Of a stretch of DNA of 64,000 nucleotides, positions 15,364-24,261 are shown piece after piece. Position numbers and translations under genes: made by a program. The stretch's first letter is position 1, and each line of letters starts with the position of its first letter. The DNA comes from a virus: IMG/VR virus record IMGVR_UViG_3300023184_000037, positions 81,138-145,137 of that record. One strand, 5' to 3'. Under the pieces are notes generated by a model. That model was not told where the DNA came from and did no database searches. It worked only from the letters and a program-made list of their open reading frames with translations.

Positions 15364-16761
15364 ATGATTTTAGACATCGAACAGCGTGAAAAAGATGTTA
15401 TCATTTCATACTACAATGACAAAGGAGAAGTAGCATTCAAACAATACCCAGTGGATAAATTCCAAAATTGGTATGTTTGTGATGACAAAGACAAAGCGGC
15501 CAGTCCAGAGTATAAAAACTGGGATGGCCGTCCTGTTAAACTAGGATATGGAAAACAATTCAATAAGTTTTCCATTCTTTATTTTTTAGATAATCTTTCA
15601 GAGAAAGACAAAAAAGATTTAACAGCATATAATATGCCAAAAACTTATTTTGTCGATATTGAAACTGAAATTGTTGACGGCTTTCCAAAAGCCGAAGAGG
15701 CCAAAAGTAGAATTCTTTCATTCTCAATAATTACTCCAGACCGTAAAGCAATCGTTTTAGGTTTAGAGGATATGGCATCGGATAAAATCCAAAAGATTCA
15801 AGACGATACCAATGAGTACTTTAAAGATTTTGATATGGACTGGGAATTTAAGTACCATAAGTTTAAATCAGAGTATGACATGGTGTACACATTCTTAATG
15901 AAATTCTTACCAAAGTTTCCAATGATGACTGGATGGAATTTTATTAACTATGACTGGCAATATATTGTTAATCGATGCAAAAGACTTCAAATCGACATCA
16001 AAGAAATTGGTATGACAAATTCAATCGATCATACTGATGGCCGACCTCTTCATATCGGAATTCTTGACTACATGCAATTGTATGACAAATATGACCGAAC
16101 TGTAAAAGTTAAAGAATCCAACTCTTTGGATTATGTTTCTAGTCAAGTCTTGAACGTGAACAAAATCAAGTTCACTGGCTCACTACAGGACTTATACCGA
16201 GATAACTTTGTCAAGTACATATATTACAATGTGGTCGATTCAGTGCTTGTATACTACATTGACCAGAAGTTGAAGTCGATGGAGGTACTATTAACCTTGG
16301 CAAACATTACAAATATGCCATTGTATAAAGCAAGTTCTCCAGTGGCAGTTACTGAGGCGATTATGGCCAGAAAACTTGCCGAGCAAGGAATGCGAATTGG
16401 AAGCGAAGAGAAAAATGATAGTCAAAAAGATGGACAATATGCTGGAGCATTTGTAAAAGAACCAATCCTTGGATTCTATGAAGGTGTAAGTGCATTTGAC
16501 TTTGCGTCACTATATCCTTCGATCATGAGACAGTTCAATATATCTCCAGATGCATACATCGAAAAGATTTATAAAAGTGAAATTGAAGAACGTAGAAAAA
16601 ATAAAGAGGTTATTGTTTGTGATAATGGTGTAGTATATAAGACCGAAGATTCAATCTTAAGAAAAATATTAAGTGACCTATATGCGCAGCGTAAAGATTA
16701 TAAAAAAACTTCTTATGAATATTTCACAAAAGCTGACCGGTTGAAAAAACTGCTCCAATAA
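15364..16761 (+). CDS. 43A: B-family DNA polymerase, N-terminal half (exonuclease and palm motif A)
   Basis: A 465-residue N-terminal polypeptide of a T4 gp43-type polymerase. Exo I is FVDIETEIVDGF (about 96-107), Exo II MTGWNFINYDWQY, Exo III YYNVVDSVLVYYID; the 3'-5' exonuclease therefore looks intact. Palm motif A is DFASLYPSIMRQFN (about 379-392). The frame ends after a Lys-rich helix (YAQRKDYKKTSYEYFTKADR), between motifs A and B, in the fingers region. Motifs B and C lie in a separate gene at 23063. The halves probably assemble as in Aeromonas T4-like phages with split gene 43. Confidence 0.9.
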   Translation: MILDIEQREKDVIISYYNDKGEVAFKQYPVDKFQNWYVCDDKDKAASPEYKNWDGRPVKLGYGKQFNKFSILYFLDNLSEKDKKDLTAYNMPKTYFVDIETEIVDGFPKAEEAKSRILSFSIITPDRKAIVLGLEDMASDKIQKIQDDTNEYFKDFDMDWEFKYHKFKSEYDMVYTFLMKFLPKFPMMTGWNFINYDWQYIVNRCKRLQIDIKEIGMTNSIDHTDGRPLHIGILDYMQLYDKYDRTVKVKESNSLDYVSSQVLNVNKIKFTGSLQDLYRDNFVKYIYYNVVDSVLVYYIDQKLKSMEVLLTLANITNMPLYKASSPVAVTEAIMARKLAEQGMRIGSEEKNDSQKDGQYAGAFVKEPILGFYEGVSAFDFASLYPSIMRQFNISPDAYIEKIYKSEIEERRKNKEVIVCDNGVVYKTEDSILRKILSDLYAQRKDYKKTSYEYFTKADRLKKLLQ

Positions 16762-16797
16762 AACTTATATATAAATTTCTAAAATAAATTATCACCA

Positions 16798-17775
16798 ATG
16801 AGCAATATCTTCGAAAAACGAGTAAATATTTTACCCTACGAATACCCTTCTCTATTAGCATATAAAGACGCGATCCGACATTCATATTGGATTCACACAG
16901 AATTTAACTTCACAACAGATATTGATGACTTTATGACTAAAGTATCTGACGCAGAACGTGAAGTAATTAAAAGAGCGATGCTTGCGATTGCACAAATCGA
17001 AGTAAACGTTAAAACTTTTTGGGCAGACCTTTACAAAAGAATGCCGATCACTGAAATTGGAGATGTTGGTATGACATTTGCAGAGTCGGAAGTTAGACAC
17101 AAAGATGCTTACGCACAATTATTAAGAATCCTTGGATTAGAAGACGAATTCCAACATGTAGTAGAGATTCCAGCAATTAAAGATAGAATTGCATACTTGA
17201 CAAAGTATTTGGATGGTACAAGAAGTAAGGACAATAAAATGTATACGAAATCCGTATTGTTATTTTCATTGTTTATTGAGCATGTTAGTTTATTTAGTCA
17301 ATTCTTTATTATGATGTCTTTCAACAAGGAGAAAAACTTATTTAAAGGTATTTCGAATGTAGTTGAAGCAACGAGTAAAGAGGAGGAAATCCATGGAAAC
17401 TTCGGATCTGAATTGATTAACATTATTAAGAAAGAAAACCCAGACTGGTTTGATGAGGAATTCGAACAACTTATAGATTCTGCTTGTAAAAAAGCGTACC
17501 TAGCAGAGGTTAAAATTCTTGATTGGATTTTTGAAAAGGGTGAACTTGATTTCCTATCAAAAGAAACTATCAAACAATTTATTCAAAATCGTTTTAATAA
17601 TTCTCTACAACGAATTGGAATGAAACCCGTATTTGAAGTTGATTTTACAGAAATTGAAAAATCTTTATGGTTTGACGTTGAGATTCTTTCAACTAAAGAA
17701 GGTGATTTCTTCTACAAAAAATCGATTGACTACAACAAAAAGTCTAAGGCAATCACCGAAGACGACTTATTTTAA
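16798..17775 (+). CDS. nrdB: Class I ribonucleotide reductase small subunit
   Basis: A 325-residue radical-generating subunit. ESEVRHKDAY gives the Glu-x-x-His iron ligands and the tyrosine at the radical position; a second EEEIHGNFGSE motif supplies the other Glu and His ligands. The end, AITEDDLF, is an acidic-hydrophobic tail of the sort that docks NrdB on NrdA, though it also fits the xxLF pattern of this window. The gene lies between the two polymerase halves and 23 bases before nrdA. Shorter than T4 NrdB (388) and without an intron. Confidence 0.92.
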   Translation: MSNIFEKRVNILPYEYPSLLAYKDAIRHSYWIHTEFNFTTDIDDFMTKVSDAEREVIKRAMLAIAQIEVNVKTFWADLYKRMPITEIGDVGMTFAESEVRHKDAYAQLLRILGLEDEFQHVVEIPAIKDRIAYLTKYLDGTRSKDNKMYTKSVLLFSLFIEHVSLFSQFFIMMSFNKEKNLFKGISNVVEATSKEEEIHGNFGSELINIIKKENPDWFDEEFEQLIDSACKKAYLAEVKILDWIFEKGELDFLSKETIKQFIQNRFNNSLQRIGMKPVFEVDFTEIEKSLWFDVEILSTKEGDFFYKKSIDYNKKSKAITEDDLF

Positions 17776-17798
17776 ATTTTAAAAACAAAGAATTCAGA

Positions 17799-19424
17799 AT
17801 GGAATATGAAAAGAATTACTGGCTTAACGAAGACAGTAGAACATTTTTATCTAGAGGTTATATCACAGAATCTCCAGAGCAGCGAATTAAAGATGTAGCA
17901 AACACCGCAGAAAAACAATTAAAAATTGAAGGGTTTGCAAAGAAATTTGAGGACTATATGGGTAGAGGATTCTATAGTTTATCAACTCCAGTTTGGATTA
18001 ATTATGGAAAAGACAAGGGACTTCCGGTTAGTTGTTATGGAAGTAACGTAGATGATACTTTAGATAGTATTTTAAATGGAAGCAGAGAAGTTGGAATGAT
18101 GTCAAAATACGGAGGAGGAACTTCTGCATTTTTAGGAAACATCAGGGCAAGAGGAACTAAAATTTCGACAGGTGGAACTGCAGATGGTCCCGTACACTAT
18201 GCCAGATTATACGATACAACAGTTGATGTATGTAAACAATCAGAGGCCAGAAGAGGAGCATGCGCAGTTTGGTTACCAGTTGAACATAATGACATTTTAG
18301 AATTTTTAGATATTGGAACCGAAGGGAATCCAATTCAAAACCTACAATATGGAGTTACTGTTACTGACGCTTGGATTGCTGAAATGAAAGCAGGAGATGC
18401 AGACAAACGTAAAATTTGGGCTAAGATAATTCAAAGACGTAATGAGTTTGGTTTTCCTTACATTATGTTTAAAGACAATACCAATAACAATTCACCATAT
18501 AAAGAATTGGGACTTGAAATCACAGCAAGTAACCTTTGTAGTGAAATTCAATTACCTACAGATTCATTCAATTCATTTGTTTGTTGTTTAGGTTCTATCA
18601 ATTTATTACATTGGGACGAAATTAAGGAAACCGATGCAATCGAAGTTTACACTCAGTTTTTAAACGCAGTTATGGACGAATTCGTTAACAAATCTTATAA
18701 CATGCCTGGAATGAAAAGAGCATGGAGATTTGCAAATGACCATAGAGCACTAGGTCTTGGAGTATTGGGTTATCATTCACTATTTCAGGCTAAATTAATT
18801 AGTTTTGATTCACTTCAAGCAAAACAATTAAACTATGAAATCTTTTCAACAATAAAAGAACGTAGTGAAGCGGCTTCAAGATGGTTACATGATGAGAAAG
18901 GTTACCGTTCAATCCGACCAGGATACGCTAACACTACCCTAGTAGCGATTGCTCCAACGAAAAGTAGTTCATTTATTTTAGGACAGGTAAGTATGGGAAT
19001 TGAGCCAATCAAATCTAATTATTTTATCAAAGACTTGGCCAAATCAAAAACAATTTACAAAAATCCTTTCTTAATTGAAGAACTTGAGAAGTATGGTTTA
19101 AATACCCCAGATGTTTGGGAAGGAATCTTAAAGAGAGACGGAAGTGTACAACATTTAGACTTTCCAACCAAAGAGGTTTTCAAATCTTTTGTTGAAATCA
19201 GTCCAAAAGAAATTGTGCTACAAGCGGCTCAAAGACAACATTTTATTGACCAATCACAGTCACTAAATTTAATGATACATCCATCAGTTTCGGCTAAGGA
19301 CATAAATACATTATACCTTTACGCCCATGAGGAAGGGGTTAAAACTCTATACTATCAATTTAGTCAAAGTTCAGCCCAGTCTTTTGCAAGAGACATTCTT
19401 GAATGTTCAAGCTGTGAGGCATAA
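17799..19424 (+). CDS. nrdA: Class I ribonucleotide reductase large subunit (no ATP cone)
   Basis: A 541-residue catalytic subunit. PVSCYGSNVDD carries the first redox cysteine, ASNLCSEI the catalytic Asn-x-Cys-x-Glu, and FVCCLGSIN the partner cysteine. EGVKTLYYQF contains the paired tyrosines of the radical path and the protein ends CSSCEA, the shuttle CxxC. The N-terminal ATP-cone is missing, so overall dATP inhibition through the activity site is not expected. It is much shorter than T4 NrdA (754). A strong terminator follows at 19486. Confidence 0.92.
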   Translation: MEYEKNYWLNEDSRTFLSRGYITESPEQRIKDVANTAEKQLKIEGFAKKFEDYMGRGFYSLSTPVWINYGKDKGLPVSCYGSNVDDTLDSILNGSREVGMMSKYGGGTSAFLGNIRARGTKISTGGTADGPVHYARLYDTTVDVCKQSEARRGACAVWLPVEHNDILEFLDIGTEGNPIQNLQYGVTVTDAWIAEMKAGDADKRKIWAKIIQRRNEFGFPYIMFKDNTNNNSPYKELGLEITASNLCSEIQLPTDSFNSFVCCLGSINLLHWDEIKETDAIEVYTQFLNAVMDEFVNKSYNMPGMKRAWRFANDHRALGLGVLGYHSLFQAKLISFDSLQAKQLNYEIFSTIKERSEAASRWLHDEKGYRSIRPGYANTTLVAIAPTKSSSFILGQVSMGIEPIKSNYFIKDLAKSKTIYKNPFLIEELEKYGLNTPDVWEGILKRDGSVQHLDFPTKEVFKSFVEISPKEIVLQAAQRQHFIDQSQSLNLMIHPSVSAKDINTLYLYAHEEGVKTLYYQFSQSSAQSFARDILECSSCEA

Positions 19425-19427
19425 GAA

Positions 19428-19480
19428 ACCGGCAATCTGAAACATGATTGCATTTTAGGACCGGGACTAGTTCACGGAGG
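19428..19480 (+). other. Structured 3' region after nrdA
   Basis: After the nrdA stop, GCAATC and GATTGC can pair around TGAAACAT, and CCGG segments flank this hairpin (near 19429 and 19471). No ORF is seen. It could be a transcript-stabilising element or small RNA made by processing; function unknown. Confidence 0.35.
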
Positions 19481-19485
19481 TGTTA

Positions 19486-19515
19486 AGCAGGGAATTCGCT
19501 ACTCCCTGCTTTTTT
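19486..19515 (+). terminator. Rho-independent terminator after nrdA
   Basis: AGCAGGGA (19486-19493) pairs with TCCCTGCT (19503-19510), followed by T6. Confidence 0.9.
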
Positions 19516-19531
19516 ATGTTTAAAATCTAGA

Positions 19532-19543
19532 GATATATAAATA
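19532..19543 (+). promoter_or_regulatory. Late-type promoter GATATATAAATA
   Basis: GATATATAAATA contains the exact T4 late core TATAAATA and lies 19 bases before the ATG at 19563. Its presence separates the ATP-grasp/dehydrogenase genes from the early nrd operon. Confidence 0.7.
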
Positions 19544-19562
19544 AAATAAAAATCTTTTGCAA

Positions 19563-20645
19563 ATGATTCCAATCAAGCTTTTCGAAGAATTCTTATACGA
19601 AGAAAATCTTAAAAACAAATATGCTAAGAAAGTGGCATGGATTATGAAGTCTCATGATATTCATGCAACTTCAGGCGATGTTAATGGTCGTGAAAAGAAA
19701 TACAATATTGCCGCTAAAGGTAACCTATTCTTGAACTATGCAACCAAAGAGGACTTTGAAGATGATAGCGTTGTAGTACCTGGAGATGTGCCAATACTTA
19801 ATTATGGCGGAGCAGTCGACCCAGAGGCGATCGGATTCTTAAAGAATAAAGGTATTAACAACGATAATCTATACAACAAGAGAGAATTACTTCCACTTTC
19901 AGGAGACAAGGTAAAATTTGCCAAAGCAGCCGCAAAATTTGATTGGCTTCCAAAGACATGTTTTTCAAAAGAGGACGCAATTAAAGGAGACGTCGGTTTT
20001 CCAGTAATTGCAAAAATAAAAGATGGACATAGCGGAGTTGGAATTCAAAAATTCGACACTGCCAAAGAACTTGAAGCGAGCAAAGATAAATTCGATATCT
20101 TTTGTCAATTTATAGATTTTGCTAGAGAATACAGAGTAATGTTCTGTAGAGACAAGATTTTTGTTATTAATGAAAGAGTTCCGAGAATTGAAGATGACCG
20201 TTCGATTAAAACAAAAACTGCCGATGAGAAAATCAGTTTTACTTATGTTTATCAAGACCAAAACAAGGTCGACCCTAAATTCATCGAAAATGTGTTATCA
20301 ATTTGTAAAGACGTTAAAACATTTTTAGACCTAGACTTATGGGCCCTAGATATTGTAGTAGACAAAAAAGGTAAAATGTGGATTATGGAAACATCATCTG
20401 CAACCGGACTTGGAAGCGTTAAAATGTGCGAAGTTTATAAGGCAATGTATGAAGATTTTTATGGAGAACCCTTAGATGACGAATTCTTAGAGGACATTTA
20501 CCTAAAATATGTAGTTCCTGGGCATCAGAATTACTACCCAAAATTTAAAAAAGAAATTGACTCTTCTCAGTGGCCAATGGACTATAAAATATTAACGGAT
20601 CCCAAAGCAAAAGATGGGTATAGATATTTTTTTAATTTAGATTAA
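19563..20645 (+). CDS. ATP-grasp ligase with capsid-targeting-type N-terminus
   Basis: The ATG at 19563 is preferred over TTG at 19557, giving MIPIKLFEEFLYEENL, a copy of the tag (360 residues in all). An ATP-grasp fold follows: FPVIAKIKDGHSGVGIQKF is the nucleotide-binding strand-loop, FCQFIDFAREYRVMF the hinge and next strand, and LWALDIVVDKKGKMWIMETSS carries the metal-binding D and E-x-(S/N) residues. RimK/glutathione-synthase-like enzymes of this kind join a carboxylate to an amine. Substrate unknown. A late promoter plus tag suggest the enzyme may be packaged in the head. The dehydrogenase gene follows four bases later. Confidence 0.75.
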   Translation: MIPIKLFEEFLYEENLKNKYAKKVAWIMKSHDIHATSGDVNGREKKYNIAAKGNLFLNYATKEDFEDDSVVVPGDVPILNYGGAVDPEAIGFLKNKGINNDNLYNKRELLPLSGDKVKFAKAAAKFDWLPKTCFSKEDAIKGDVGFPVIAKIKDGHSGVGIQKFDTAKELEASKDKFDIFCQFIDFAREYRVMFCRDKIFVINERVPRIEDDRSIKTKTADEKISFTYVYQDQNKVDPKFIENVLSICKDVKTFLDLDLWALDIVVDKKGKMWIMETSSATGLGSVKMCEVYKAMYEDFYGEPLDDEFLEDIYLKYVVPGHQNYYPKFKKEIDSSQWPMDYKILTDPKAKDGYRYFFNLD

Positions 20646-20649
20646 TAAC

Positions 20650-21711
20650 ATGAAAACAGGAATTTTTAAAACATCGCTAAAGGAAAACGAAAAACGTATT
20701 CCAATCCATCCGGCTCATATTGAAAGACTATCTGGAGATATACTTAAAGAACTCGTATTTGAAGAGGGATATGGAACTGATTATGGTTATTCAGACATTC
20801 AACTTGCACAAATGGGTTGTAAGTTTGCCAGTCGCGAGAATCTTTTTAAAGAGTGTAGTATAATCATATTGCCAAAACCCGTTGCCGAAGACTTAAAACA
20901 AATGCAAGATGGTGCAACCCTATGCGGTTGGACCCACGCAGTTCAACAGAGAGATATTACTGATATTGCAATTGAAAAGGGTTTAACACTTCTTGCATGG
21001 GAAGAGATGAACAATGTTAGTAAAAATTCTAAAATGCATACATTCTATCGTAACAATGAATTAGCAGGTTATGCTGGAGTTATTCATTATTTACAATTGG
21101 CCGGTCTTGATGGACACTATGGTGAACGTAAGAAAGTTGTTATTTTTGGATATGGTTCTGTAAGTAAAGGAGCAATATATGCCCTACAGGGAAGAGGTTT
21201 TAATAACATTACAGTTTATACTCAGCGACCTACTCACCTAGTTGCCGATAAAAATCCTGATGTTTGGTACAAAAACTTTAATGATGACGATATTTGGGAA
21301 GACATTTACTCCGCTCATATTATATTTAATGGAGTCCTACAGGACGTAAATAATCCTCTAATGTTTATTAAAGATTTAGACCAATTAGACCAATTACGTA
21401 GAAATTGCGCAATCATCGATATTAGTTGTGACAAGGGAATGGGATTCTTTTTTGCCGAACCTACAACATTTGAAAATCCAATTATCAAATTAAGAAGAGG
21501 TATTCAATACTATTCGGTCGATCATACTCCAACATACTTATGGAATGCGGCTTCTAGAGAAATTTCTGCCGCACTGGTTCCATACTTAAGTACTATAATA
21601 GAACCCCAAAAATGGGAGGATAATCCAGTTATCAGCGGTTGTATAGATATTAAATCTGGTGTTATTATTAATCAAAACATAAACAGATTTCAAAAAAGGA
21701 TATATAAATAA
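20650..21711 (+). CDS. Alanine-dehydrogenase/N5-(carboxyethyl)ornithine-synthase-like enzyme
   Basis: A 353-residue NAD(P)-dependent enzyme. The N-terminus (KTSLKENEKRIPIHPAHIER) and FEEGYGTDYGYSD match the AlaDH/PNT-type catalytic domain, closest in my memory to N5-(carboxyethyl)ornithine synthase. CGWTHAVQQ and LAGYAGVIHYLQLAGL precede the Rossmann loop VVIFGYGSVSKGAIYAL. Such enzymes reductively couple pyruvate to an amino acid side chain or interconvert alanine and pyruvate. It is co-transcribed with the ATP-grasp gene, so the pair may make and then ligate an unusual amino acid. Exact reaction not determinable here. Confidence 0.65.
   Translation: MKTGIFKTSLKENEKRIPIHPAHIERLSGDILKELVFEEGYGTDYGYSDIQLAQMGCKFASRENLFKECSIIILPKPVAEDLKQMQDGATLCGWTHAVQQRDITDIAIEKGLTLLAWEEMNNVSKNSKMHTFYRNNELAGYAGVIHYLQLAGLDGHYGERKKVVIFGYGSVSKGAIYALQGRGFNNITVYTQRPTHLVADKNPDVWYKNFNDDDIWEDIYSAHIIFNGVLQDVNNPLMFIKDLDQLDQLRRNCAIIDISCDKGMGFFFAEPTTFENPIIKLRRGIQYYSVDHTPTYLWNAASREISAALVPYLSTIIEPQKWEDNPVISGCIDIKSGVIINQNINRFQKRIYK
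21699..21710 (+). promoter_or_regulatory. Late-type promoter GATATATAAATA
   Basis: GATATATAAATA overlaps the end of the dehydrogenase gene and lies 14 bases before the ATG at 21725. Same sequence as at 19532 and 31306. Confidence 0.7.
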
Positions 21712-21724
21712 AATAAAAAAAATT

Positions 21725-22057
21725 ATGAAACATATCCAATTATTTGAAGACTTCTTAAATGAGGCTTCTGATGCAAAACCAGCAATTTTAGTTAAATTAT
21801 ACAATGAATTGGCTAAAGCTAAAAATAAAAAATCATTGACTTGGGGATTTGATGGAATGGAAGAATTTCCTCACGTTATTCAATATGACGGTGGATTAGA
21901 ATCAGAGGCACATAGACACGAAGGTGAGATGGAGACATACTCATTCTATTTGAATGACGATGGTAAAACTATCCTTGGAATCTATGATTTGAATGGTTAT
22001 GCTGAAGAGTTAAAAACTCCAAAGGATGCTATTACATGGTGCAGAGCTAATGAATAG
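21725..22057 (+). CDS. Small capsid-targeted protein (MKHIQLFEDFLNEA tag)
   Basis: A 110-residue protein starting MKHIQLFEDFLNEASDA, a textbook copy of the tag with cut LNE|A. The remaining ~97 residues form a small alpha/beta domain (KSLTWGFDGMEEFPHVI, YSFYLNDDGKTILGIYDLN) I cannot assign. A late promoter stands directly upstream. Inferred internal head protein. Confidence 0.8.
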   Translation: MKHIQLFEDFLNEASDAKPAILVKLYNELAKAKNKKSLTWGFDGMEEFPHVIQYDGGLESEAHRHEGEMETYSFYLNDDGKTILGIYDLNGYAEELKTPKDAITWCRANE

Positions 22058-22116
22058 TAAAAATATTATTTAATAAGGTGGAACCTGATCCGAATTGCCT
22101 GCCTTTTTTTATTGGT

Positions 22117-22203
22117 ATGATTGGTTTATTTTTTATAGTCATGATATTTGACGAATTTAAAAAACATTAAACAAGAACCCCTCCTCAGGATAGAATCGGA
22201 GGA
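22117..22203 (+). other. Intergenic stretch with hairpin TCCTC/GAGGA
   Basis: The 246 bases between 22058 and 22303 hold no gene I support. A hairpin pairs TCCTC (22182-22186) with GAGGA (22199-22203), with GAT/ATC inside. A 17-codon hydrophobic frame at 22117 is too short to call. Confidence 0.3.
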
Positions 22204-22220
22204 CCTACTCATAAGAGTTT

Positions 22221-22247
22221 AACCTGTCAGTAATGACAGGTTTTTTT
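22221..22247 (+). terminator. Rho-independent terminator
   Basis: AACCTGTCA (22221-22229) and TGACAGGTT (22234-22242) form a 9-bp stem with a four-base loop, followed by T7. Confidence 0.9.
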
Positions 22248-22273
22248 ATGTGAAACAAAACCCCCTTTTTGTC

Positions 22274-22286
22274 TATAATACTTAAA
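22274..22286 (+). promoter_or_regulatory. Middle-type motif before the clamp gene
   Basis: TATAATACTTAAA, preceded by a T-tract with TTTTTGTC, lies 17 bases before the ATG at 22304. Identical to the motif at 8380. Confidence 0.5.
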
Positions 22287-22303
22287 TAATATAAACAATA
22301 AAT

Positions 22304-23059
22304 ATGAAAATTAAAATTGACAAAGTAGACCAAAACAATTTCATCGGTTTTGTGAATAGACTTAAGGTTATCGATACCTTCATCTACTTTAAAATCAAGG
22401 ATGAAGTGGTACAGGCATCCGCCTATCTTCCACAAAGAGATGCTGTTAAACATCACAGAGTTCCTGTGTCACAAGTATTCCAATTGGAAGATGGTGCTAT
22501 TAACACATCAAAAGAATTAAAAATTGCATTCTTTGATGCGGGTCGTTTAACTGACGCATTTAAACAATTTGAATTTGGAAATATCCAAGCTGAAATTGAA
22601 TTTGTAGAAAATGACGAGGATTTTGTAGCAACTGAATTCCGTATTTTCAACAACGAATTAGAGATTAAACTTGCGTGTTCCGAGCCTTCATTAGGTTATA
22701 AAGACCTTACAGATGCTCAAATTGCCGGAATCTTTAATATCGACGCAGCAAACTATGTATTTGACATGGACTATACTGCAACTTCAAAAGTTCGTTCTCT
22801 TTTTGGATTGGACAAAGAAGAAACTTTCACTATTGCAACTAACACTGAAGGTGTAAGAATGAAAGGTAAAACTTACAACTACCTCGTTACAGACTCATTC
22901 CAAGGTAACAATCCTGGCAATGTAACTCTTTTCAAAAAATATTTAAACCTTTTAGACAAAGAAGATTATTCAGCAAATGTTATGGATAACCGAGTAGTAT
23001 TGCGCTCAAAAGATTCAGAAACATTACTAACTATCGCTACTTGCCAAACTGCTGAATAA
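22304..23059 (+). CDS. 45: Probable DNA polymerase sliding clamp (gp45-like)
   Basis: A 251-residue protein close in size to T4 gp45 (228). It alternates short strands and acidic loops as sliding clamps do (IDTFIYFKIKDEVVQASAY, FDAGRLTDAFKQFEFGN), and has an N/C two-domain feel with a second domain from about 145. It sits directly before the polymerase C-terminal half and shares a promoter type with the clamp-loader gene. No motif is diagnostic, so the call rests on length, composition and context. If right, it is the hub for the xxLF tails described below and for late transcription. Confidence 0.6.
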   Translation: MKIKIDKVDQNNFIGFVNRLKVIDTFIYFKIKDEVVQASAYLPQRDAVKHHRVPVSQVFQLEDGAINTSKELKIAFFDAGRLTDAFKQFEFGNIQAEIEFVENDEDFVATEFRIFNNELEIKLACSEPSLGYKDLTDAQIAGIFNIDAANYVFDMDYTATSKVRSLFGLDKEETFTIATNTEGVRMKGKTYNYLVTDSFQGNNPGNVTLFKKYLNLLDKEDYSANVMDNRVVLRSKDSETLLTIATCQTAE

Positions 23060-23062
23060 TTT

Positions 23063-24259
23063 ATGACAATCGACGAATTAATACTAAAACCAGAGAGTGA
23101 GTTATCACAGGATGAAATTAAAATCTTGGTTGAGCATTATTCTATGTTGTCAGCAAAGTTCGGTGCCTATGAGCAAGCAGTAAAAGTAATGCTTAACTCT
23201 ATTTATGGTGCCTTTGGAAACAAATGGTTTCACTTTTTTAATATAGACATCGCAGAATCTATCACCTTACAGGGACAGTCTGCGATTCTATATTCTGAAA
23301 AGATTCTAAACAAATATTTTCAAGAGTTTTGGAATAAAGACCGAGCAGTTCATGAGTTTTTTAACATTCAAGTTAAGAACAAATTGGTTCGACCATCAGT
23401 AGTTTATATTGATACAGATTCATGTTACGTACAGTTTGAAGAGATGTATGAATCTATTGAATGGCTTGGAGACAAGCTAACAATTGACCAATTCATTATG
23501 AAATTGTACAACTTCAGACTTAAAGATTATATTTTTAAGTGCATGGAGAAATATGCGGAAGCAACCAATACTGAAAACTTCCTCCAGTTTGAATTGGAAA
23601 CTATTGCATACTCTGGAATTTGGTTGGCTAAGAAAAAATACTTGCAGAATCTCGCATGGGACGATAAAATTGGAATTGATGACAGACACCCATCTCTTAA
23701 GAAGGTAAAAACTATCGGATTTGATACAATTCAAAGTTCAACTCCAGCTCTCGCAAGAAAGCAGTTGACGGAGATTCTTAAACTGATTCTTTCAGAAAAA
23801 CCTACCGCTTCTTTATTGAAGAGACTTGTAGATTATTTGAAACAATGTAAAAAAGAATTTCAATTAGCAAGTGTTGATGAGATATGTTTTAATAAAAGAA
23901 CAAACAATCTTGAAAAATATATCGTAGATGATACGGTAGAATTTCAATATGGTTTAAAATGTCCGCCAAACGTAAAAGCCGCAGGTTTCTATAATTTCTT
24001 AATGAATCAAAATCCAAAGTTTAAGAACAAATATAAGATGATTGGTAACGGTGAAAAACTGAAACTATATCACTGTAAACATGCAACTTGCGAGATATTT
24101 GCATACCAACCTGGAGCTCACCCTTATGAAATTGCACCGACAGTTGACTATGAAATGCAATTTGAAAAGAGTGTTATAGACCCATTGAACCGTGTTTTAA
24201 CCGCAGTTGGACTGCACACATTAAATAGAAACTTAATTTATTCAACCTCATTATTTTAA
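23063..24259 (+). CDS. 43B: B-family DNA polymerase, C-terminal half (motifs B and C, thumb)
   Basis: A 398-residue polypeptide continuing the polymerase begun at 15364. Motif B is KVMLNSIYGAFGN (about 41-53) and motif C VVYIDTDSCYV (about 112-122) with both catalytic aspartates. The thumb follows and the protein ends LIYSTSLF, a hydrophobic tail in the place where gp43 binds the sliding clamp. The first ~35 residues are a helical lead-in that could pair with the end of the N-terminal half. It starts four bases after the clamp gene. The two halves are 6.3 kb apart. Confidence 0.9.
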   Translation: MTIDELILKPESELSQDEIKILVEHYSMLSAKFGAYEQAVKVMLNSIYGAFGNKWFHFFNIDIAESITLQGQSAILYSEKILNKYFQEFWNKDRAVHEFFNIQVKNKLVRPSVVYIDTDSCYVQFEEMYESIEWLGDKLTIDQFIMKLYNFRLKDYIFKCMEKYAEATNTENFLQFELETIAYSGIWLAKKKYLQNLAWDDKIGIDDRHPSLKKVKTIGFDTIQSSTPALARKQLTEILKLILSEKPTASLLKRLVDYLKQCKKEFQLASVDEICFNKRTNNLEKYIVDDTVEFQYGLKCPPNVKAAGFYNFLMNQNPKFKNKYKMIGNGEKLKLYHCKHATCEIFAYQPGAHPYEIAPTVDYEMQFEKSVIDPLNRVLTAVGLHTLNRNLIYSTSLF

Positions 24260-24261
24260 TT

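Noticed and set aside
22117-22170. 17-codon hydrophobic ORF between tagged gene and clamp gene
   Set aside because: Too short and without supporting context to call a gene.
16762-23062. Intron or intein explaining the split DNA polymerase
   Set aside because: The gap holds complete unrelated genes with their own starts, terminators and promoters, and there are no intein motifs at the ends; separate polypeptides are more likely.
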